Shown: positions 6,669 to 10,111 of the stretch, piece by piece
Numbering within the stretch: position 1 is the stretch's first letter
Layout of the letters: each line of letters opens with the position of its first letter
DNA from: CAZCSK01 sp964501265
Lineage (GTDB): Bacteria; Actinomycetota; CADDZG01; JAHWKV01
Assembly: GCA_964501265.1 (NCBI GenBank)
Contig: CAZCSK010000061.1
Coordinates: forward strand, 1-10,111
Direction of reading: 5' to 3'
DNA length: 10,111 nucleotides
Notes under the pieces: model-generated
Databases searched by the model: none
What the model saw: only the letters and a program-made list of their open reading frames with translations
What the model was told of the DNA's origin: nothing
Position numbers and translations under genes: made by a program

Positions 6669-7883
6669 GTGAAGCGCGTTTTACGTATCAGCCTCGCGCT
6701 GATCATCGTGGCGATGATGACCTCGGTCGCCGTTGTCGTCTCCGCTCTCATCCTTCCGGCCGGGTTCTCCCAGGCAGCGCCACCAGGCACATTCTCGGCG
6801 TCATCCGAGGGCCTGTCCTTCACTTTCGGAATGCCGGGGGTTGCCGGACAATCTGGGGTAGCTGGCGGGGTTGCCGCAGTACAGGCCACATCTCAGCCCC
6901 TGGCCAAGGCGAAGGGTGCCGGGACATGCACGGACACGCCGGGCACGGGCCAGAACCTTATTGACTTCATGAACGCCACGCTCTGCAACGTAAACAACAC
7001 CGAGGAAGCGGAGGCGACGGCGTCCGGTCAGGAGGTTAGCCCTCTACCCAACCCGGAGAAGTGCACCGCTCCGATCCCCCCGACGGCTGCGGGGGTCACC
7101 ATCGGTGCGGCCTGCGGGAACGCTCACGTGATGATTGTGGGCTCCGATCCCTTCACGGAAGGGCTGGGGAAGTTCGCGGGGATGGATGTCGACATAGTCC
7201 CCCTCGTGCCCGGCAAGGAAATGGTAGCCATCATTGGCAGGACTTTGTCTTCCTCCTTCTCGCAGAACAACCTGGTCAAGGCCCGAACCGACGTTGACCC
7301 CGGGAAAATAGGGTTCGTGACAGACCCTCTCGCCCCCAACGATCCAGGCACCGGGCTGATCGTCATCGAATTCTCCGATGCCCTCGCTGAAGTTACCTGG
7401 GACGGAGTAGCGGCGTCGGCCTCACCCGATTCCAAGGCGGCCATCGTCACGGTTAAGTTCCGGCCCACTCACCTCTCGCCGTTTACCGAGACGCCTTTGG
7501 TCCCCGGCCAGGAGCTCACCGTCGGTGCCCCGCCGGTCGAGACGACCATCAAAGCTGGAGTCAAGAAGACGAGCGTCAACAATGAGCCGCTCAAAGGGAC
7601 TTCCTCCGCCGAGGCAACGGCCTTCGATGTTCATGCTCTAAAAGGCGTCAGTGGGGGGATCGTTCTCAGTCTCTCCAGGGCCAAAGCGACCGTGCTGGGC
7701 GAGCGTCCTGCCCCTGCCCCTGCCCCTGCCCCTGCCCCTGCCCCGCCGCCCCCCGAGCCGCTTGCGAACACCGGTCCGGTTTCAGGGCTTCGTACCGCTG
7801 GACTGCTTGCCCTGCTTGCGGCCGCGGTGTTAGCGGCTATGGGAGCAGGAAAGACCCGTCGGATCCCGCTCAACGAGGTCTAG
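6669..7883 (+). CDS. Secreted surface protein with LANTG (class E sortase type) anchor, function unknown
   Basis: The 404-residue product begins with KRVLR and a long hydrophobic stretch (7-30), then a plausible signal peptidase site near SQAA (34-37). Residues 38-345 are a Ser/Thr/Gly/Val-rich extracellular region that I do not recognise. It has four cysteines (C87, C106, C132, C149), enough for two disulfides. A Pro/Ala repeat (about 346-360) follows, then LANTG (365-369), a hydrophobic helix and a basic tail KTRRIPLNEV. That order of spacer, LAXTG, membrane span and positive tail is the standard cell-wall sorting signal. LAXTG, rather than LPXTG, is the motif recognised by actinobacterial class E sortases. 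No sortase gene is in the window. The ABC exporter gene begins 27 bases after the stop and may be cotranscribed. The role is unknown; adhesion or envelope structure are only guesses. Confidence 0.85.
   Translation: MKRVLRISLALIIVAMMTSVAVVVSALILPAGFSQAAPPGTFSASSEGLSFTFGMPGVAGQSGVAGGVAAVQATSQPLAKAKGAGTCTDTPGTGQNLIDFMNATLCNVNNTEEAEATASGQEVSPLPNPEKCTAPIPPTAAGVTIGAACGNAHVMIVGSDPFTEGLGKFAGMDVDIVPLVPGKEMVAIIGRTLSSSFSQNNLVKARTDVDPGKIGFVTDPLAPNDPGTGLIVIEFSDALAEVTWDGVAASASPDSKAAIVTVKFRPTHLSPFTETPLVPGQELTVGAPPVETTIKAGVKKTSVNNEPLKGTSSAEATAFDVHALKGVSGGIVLSLSRAKATVLGERPAPAPAPAPAPAPPPPEPLANTGPVSGLRTAGLLALLAAAVLAAMGAGKTRRIPLNEV
7707..7745 (+). repeat. In-frame hexanucleotide tandem repeat (CCCCTG)5 plus partial units
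   Basis: Five perfect CCCCTG units at 7711-7740, with partial units on each side, encode the alternating Ala-Pro spacer before the LANTG anchor. Unit length is a multiple of three, so gain or loss of units would change spacer length without breaking the frame. Confidence 0.9.
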
Positions 7884-7895
7884 GTTCCGGTCGGT

Positions 7896-7901
7896 TAAAG
7901 T
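7896..7901 (+). promoter_or_regulatory. Possible -10 element (TAAAGT) before the ABC exporter
   Basis: TAAAGT lies 9 bases before the ATG of the ATPase gene, inside the 27-base gap after the surface-protein gene. No -35 is recognisable and there is no Shine-Dalgarno. It may give a nearly leaderless internal transcript, or the gene may simply be read from upstream. Confidence 0.25.
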
Positions 7902-7910
7902 ACCCCGCAA

Positions 7911-8879
7911 ATGGATGTCAATGGTCGCGCTCTGCAGCCACCGGCTGTGTTGGTCAAACATCTCGTAAAAGTCTTTCCCGGCCCTGACAAGGGCGATTTG
8001 CGAGCAGTCGACGATGTTTCCTTTGAGATCGCCCAGGGTGAGGTTTTCGGATTGCTCGGCCCCAACGGTGCTGGTAAGACCACGACACTTGAGATCATCG
8101 AAGGAATCCAGCGCGCCACCTCTGGAGAGGTCCGCGTCATGGGGTACGACGTCGTAACTGCGGGCAAAGACATCAAACCCCTCATCGGCGTGCAGCTGCA
8201 AGCCAGCGCCTTTTTCGAACGCCTGCCTTTGGATGAGCTTCTTGTGCTCTACGGCGCCTTCTACGGAGTGCAGGCCGATGCCGAGGCCCTCCTTGAGTCG
8301 GTAGGCCTTCTCGAGAAACGCAAGTCGCTTTTGTCAAAACTGTCGGGGGGCCAGGCTCGCCGCTTCTCGATAGCTGCCTGCATGGTCAGTGACCCGCAAA
8401 TCGTTTTTCTCGACGAGCCGACATCGGGGTTGGATCCGCAAGCGCGGCGTTCGATCTGGGATCAGGTTAACGAGATGCGCGCTGGAGGCAAGACCGTGGT
8501 CCTCACGACGCATTACATGGACGAGGCGCAGGCGCTATGCGATCGCATCGGCATCATTGACCATGGGCAGATAAAGGCTCTCGACACCCCTTTGAACCTG
8601 ATCCAGGCGCTCGACTCGGCTTATCACATCCGTTTCACTGCTACGGGTCCGGTGCCAACTGAGAAGTTAAAGTCTTTGCAAGGCGCAGCGCGAATCACAT
8701 CCTCATCCAATGGAGATGTCACTCGCTACGATCTGGAGGTCGCAAACCCCGGTCTCATCCTCGATGACTTCACAAAAGTGATGGGCTCGGATCTGGAGCA
8801 CGCTAGCGATCTTCGGATTGAGCCCTCAACTCTTGAAGACGTATTTCTTTCCCTCACCGGAAGGGAACTGCGCGACTGA
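7911..8879 (+). CDS. ABC-2 type exporter ATP-binding protein (DrrA-like)
   Basis: This is the ATPase subunit of an export ABC transporter, acting at the inner face of the membrane with the permease encoded next. All nucleotide-binding motifs are present in the 322-residue protein: Walker A GPNGAGKTT (50-58), a Q-loop glutamine (Q95), signature LSGGQ (144-148), Walker B IVFLDEP (164-170), D-loop SGLD (172-175) and the H-loop histidine in TTHYMDEAQ (H201). The C-terminal 100 residues and the closing TLEDVFLSLTGREL segment are typical of the DrrA/CcmA-like drug, lipid or polysaccharide exporter branch. It ends in a TGATG overlap with the permease gene, so the pair should be translated together. 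The cargo is unknown. Proximity to a surface-protein gene is the only local hint, and Sec-type export of that protein does not need this transporter. Confidence 0.95.
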   Translation: MDVNGRALQPPAVLVKHLVKVFPGPDKGDLRAVDDVSFEIAQGEVFGLLGPNGAGKTTTLEIIEGIQRATSGEVRVMGYDVVTAGKDIKPLIGVQLQASAFFERLPLDELLVLYGAFYGVQADAEALLESVGLLEKRKSLLSKLSGGQARRFSIAACMVSDPQIVFLDEPTSGLDPQARRSIWDQVNEMRAGGKTVVLTTHYMDEAQALCDRIGIIDHGQIKALDTPLNLIQALDSAYHIRFTATGPVPTEKLKSLQGAARITSSSNGDVTRYDLEVANPGLILDDFTKVMGSDLEHASDLRIEPSTLEDVFLSLTGRELRD

Positions 8880-9955
8880 TGTTCACCAAACTCTACGTCG
8901 CGCACATGAAGGGCCTATTCAAAGCGCGCGGTCAACTCGCTCTGACTTTGCTCATGCCTGTCCTGATGGCGGTCTTTTTCGGCTTCTCGATCAAGGTGGG
9001 CGACAGAAAACCCGACCTGGGAGTGGTTCTTCTTGTCCCCACTGCGGCTTCCGAGGCGTTCGTCGAGGCGATGGAACAAAGTCGTCTTTTCAAACTCACC
9101 CGCCTTAGCGCGAACGCCGACCTTCCCGAAGCGCTTGGGCGAGACCGGCTGGAAGCGGCGCTAATCGTCCCCGACCTCTCCTCGGGTGAATCACTCAAGC
9201 TGCTTTTCGACGAGAAACGGCCAGAACGACTGCAATCGACGCCTGCGAAATTATCCGCTTTCGTTCAGTCGTACAATCTTTCCCTCGCAAACGCAAAACA
9301 GGAAATCAACTTTGAGATTTCGGGACTGCACGGCCCCCTCCAAGCCACTTACAACTACCTATTGCCCGGGATCATCGTCTTTGGAGTGGTGATGAGTTCG
9401 ATGGCGGCCGGAACATCGCAGGTCGCGGGTCTGCGTCAGAAGGGGGTCTTTAAGCGACTTATGGTTACGCCTCTGTCGGCCCGGTCTTTCTTCCTGGCCG
9501 ACATGGTTTCTCGGGCAACCATCGTTGTGATACAAGTCGCCCTGGTACTTGCTGTGGGGATCATCGGGTACGACGCCGAGCGCGGGTGGGATCTTGCCTG
9601 GATTCCGTTACTGGCCGTACTGGGCACCCTGGTCTTTTTCAGTATTGGCTATTTCCTTGCGGCGGTGACCGATAATCCGGAGACTTCCGCCGGAGTTGCG
9701 TCGACCGTAAGCTTGATTCTTGTCATCGCCAGCGGCGCTCTGCCGACGAACTTTTTTCCTGCGGCCGTGGACCGGGCCCTGAAGTACCTGCCGGTTACCC
9801 CTATGGTCAACGCCATGCGAGGAGTGGTAGTCGACAAAACGGGGCCGTTCTCGGCGGCCCCCATTGACACAAGTGTCCTCATAGCCTGGTTTGTGATCAC
9901 CCTAGTTCTGGCCATCGTCTTCTTCAAGTTCAAGGAGCCAGCCCGAAAAACCTAG
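8879..9955 (+). CDS. ABC-2 type exporter permease (DrrB/YhgE-like)
   Basis: This is the membrane subunit partnered with the preceding ATPase; its ATG shares one base with that gene's TGA. The 358-residue protein has the ABC-2 layout. The first membrane helix is near 19-37. A large external loop (about 40-155) carries the divergent region. Five further hydrophobic segments lie near 159-180, 208-230, 238-262, 267-292 and 331-350. The cytoplasmic coupling region reads GLRQKGVFKRLMVTPLS (184-200), the typical 'E/R-K-G T-x-x-x-L-x-x-T-P-x' segment. LPVTPMVNAMRGV (304-316) before the last helix is also typical. One permease gene implies that the transporter works as a homodimer with two ATPases. 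The substrate is not predictable from sequence. Confidence 0.93.
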   Translation: MFTKLYVAHMKGLFKARGQLALTLLMPVLMAVFFGFSIKVGDRKPDLGVVLLVPTAASEAFVEAMEQSRLFKLTRLSANADLPEALGRDRLEAALIVPDLSSGESLKLLFDEKRPERLQSTPAKLSAFVQSYNLSLANAKQEINFEISGLHGPLQATYNYLLPGIIVFGVVMSSMAAGTSQVAGLRQKGVFKRLMVTPLSARSFFLADMVSRATIVVIQVALVLAVGIIGYDAERGWDLAWIPLLAVLGTLVFFSIGYFLAAVTDNPETSAGVASTVSLILVIASGALPTNFFPAAVDRALKYLPVTPMVNAMRGVVVDKTGPFSAAPIDTSVLIAWFVITLVLAIVFFKFKEPARKT

Positions 9956-10010
9956 CAGAGGTCGGCTCCATCGAGTTGTTAGGCGGGGAGCTACGTGGCG
10001 AGCTCAGTCC

Positions 10011-10111
10011 TCAACGCACCGCTTTCTTCACGAGCGCCCCGATCTTTGCCTCTTCTGCGGCGGTCAACTCCTTCAGCGCGAAGGAGGTCGGCCACATGGC
10101 GCCTTCGTCGA
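10011..10111 (-). CDS. C-terminal end of a DUF1801/YdhG-like protein, partial
   Basis: The minus-strand frame from the right edge to the TGA at 10013-10011 encodes 32 residues. They contain DEGAMWPTSFALKELTAAE, then a short amphipathic helix and KKAVR. The 'MWP-x-x-(F/Y)AL-x-ELT' ending is what I recall from the C-termini of DUF1801/YdhG (frataxin-fold, iron-chaperone-like) proteins in actinobacteria. The gene is convergent with the exporter operon, with 55 bases between stops and no strong terminator visible there. With so short a fragment the family call is tentative, but the coding frame itself is likely. Confidence 0.55.
   Translation of the reverse strand, partial: DEGAMWPTSFALKELTAAEEAKIGALVKKAVR

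Noticed and set aside
9988..10005. GAGCT/AGCTC hairpin between the convergent permease and DUF1801-like genes
   Set aside because: The stem is 5 bases with an 8-base loop and no T-run on either strand; insufficient for a terminator call.

Overview
The window is GC-rich and tightly packed, and probably comes from an Actinomycetota genome, perhaps an uncultured lineage. Three things point that way. One is a secreted protein ending in an LAXTG-type sorting signal, the motif used by class E sortases of high-GC Gram-positives. Another is a periplasmic-binding-protein domain whose Cys-flanked N-terminal segment looks like actinobacterial solute-binding proteins. The third is that several genes have a -10-like hexamer only a few bases before the start codon and no Shine-Dalgarno, as expected for leaderless mRNAs. 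The taxonomic call is inference; no rRNA or marker gene other than nadA/nadC is present.

Left part, minus strand (1-3230). A divergent promoter region at about 3231-3325 drives padR leftwards. padR overlaps by 4 bases (ATGA) a 654-codon gene. Its product has a cytoplasmic helical HAAS/DUF1700-like prefix, one membrane segment, a Gly/Ser linker and a whole type 1 periplasmic-binding-protein-like domain outside the cell. After a gap of about 200 bases, nadA (quinolinate synthase) follows on the same strand from its own probable promoter and runs off the left edge.

Middle, plus strand (3326-6589). nadC (quinolinate phosphoribosyltransferase) is followed with no gap and in the same reading frame (TAG then ATG) by a 797-residue penicillin-acylase-type Ntn hydrolase with no visible signal peptide. 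The two NAD de novo genes nadA and nadC therefore flank the PadR/sensor pair.

Right part, plus strand (6669-9955). A secreted, Pro/Ala-linked, LANTG-anchored surface protein of unknown function is followed by an ABC-2 type exporter: an ATPase and a permease overlapping by one base. The last 101 bases hold the C-terminal end of a convergent minus-strand gene that resembles DUF1801/YdhG proteins.

The most interesting unit is the padR / HAAS-TM-PBP pair. It looks like a transmembrane ligand-sensing system built from a solute-binding domain fused to a PadR-partner domain. Its promoter has good -35 and -10 boxes with an inverted repeat (ACCCCT-N9-AGGGGT) between them, an obvious operator candidate. 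Its position between nadA and nadC suggests, but does not prove, a link to NAD or aspartate/pyridine metabolism.
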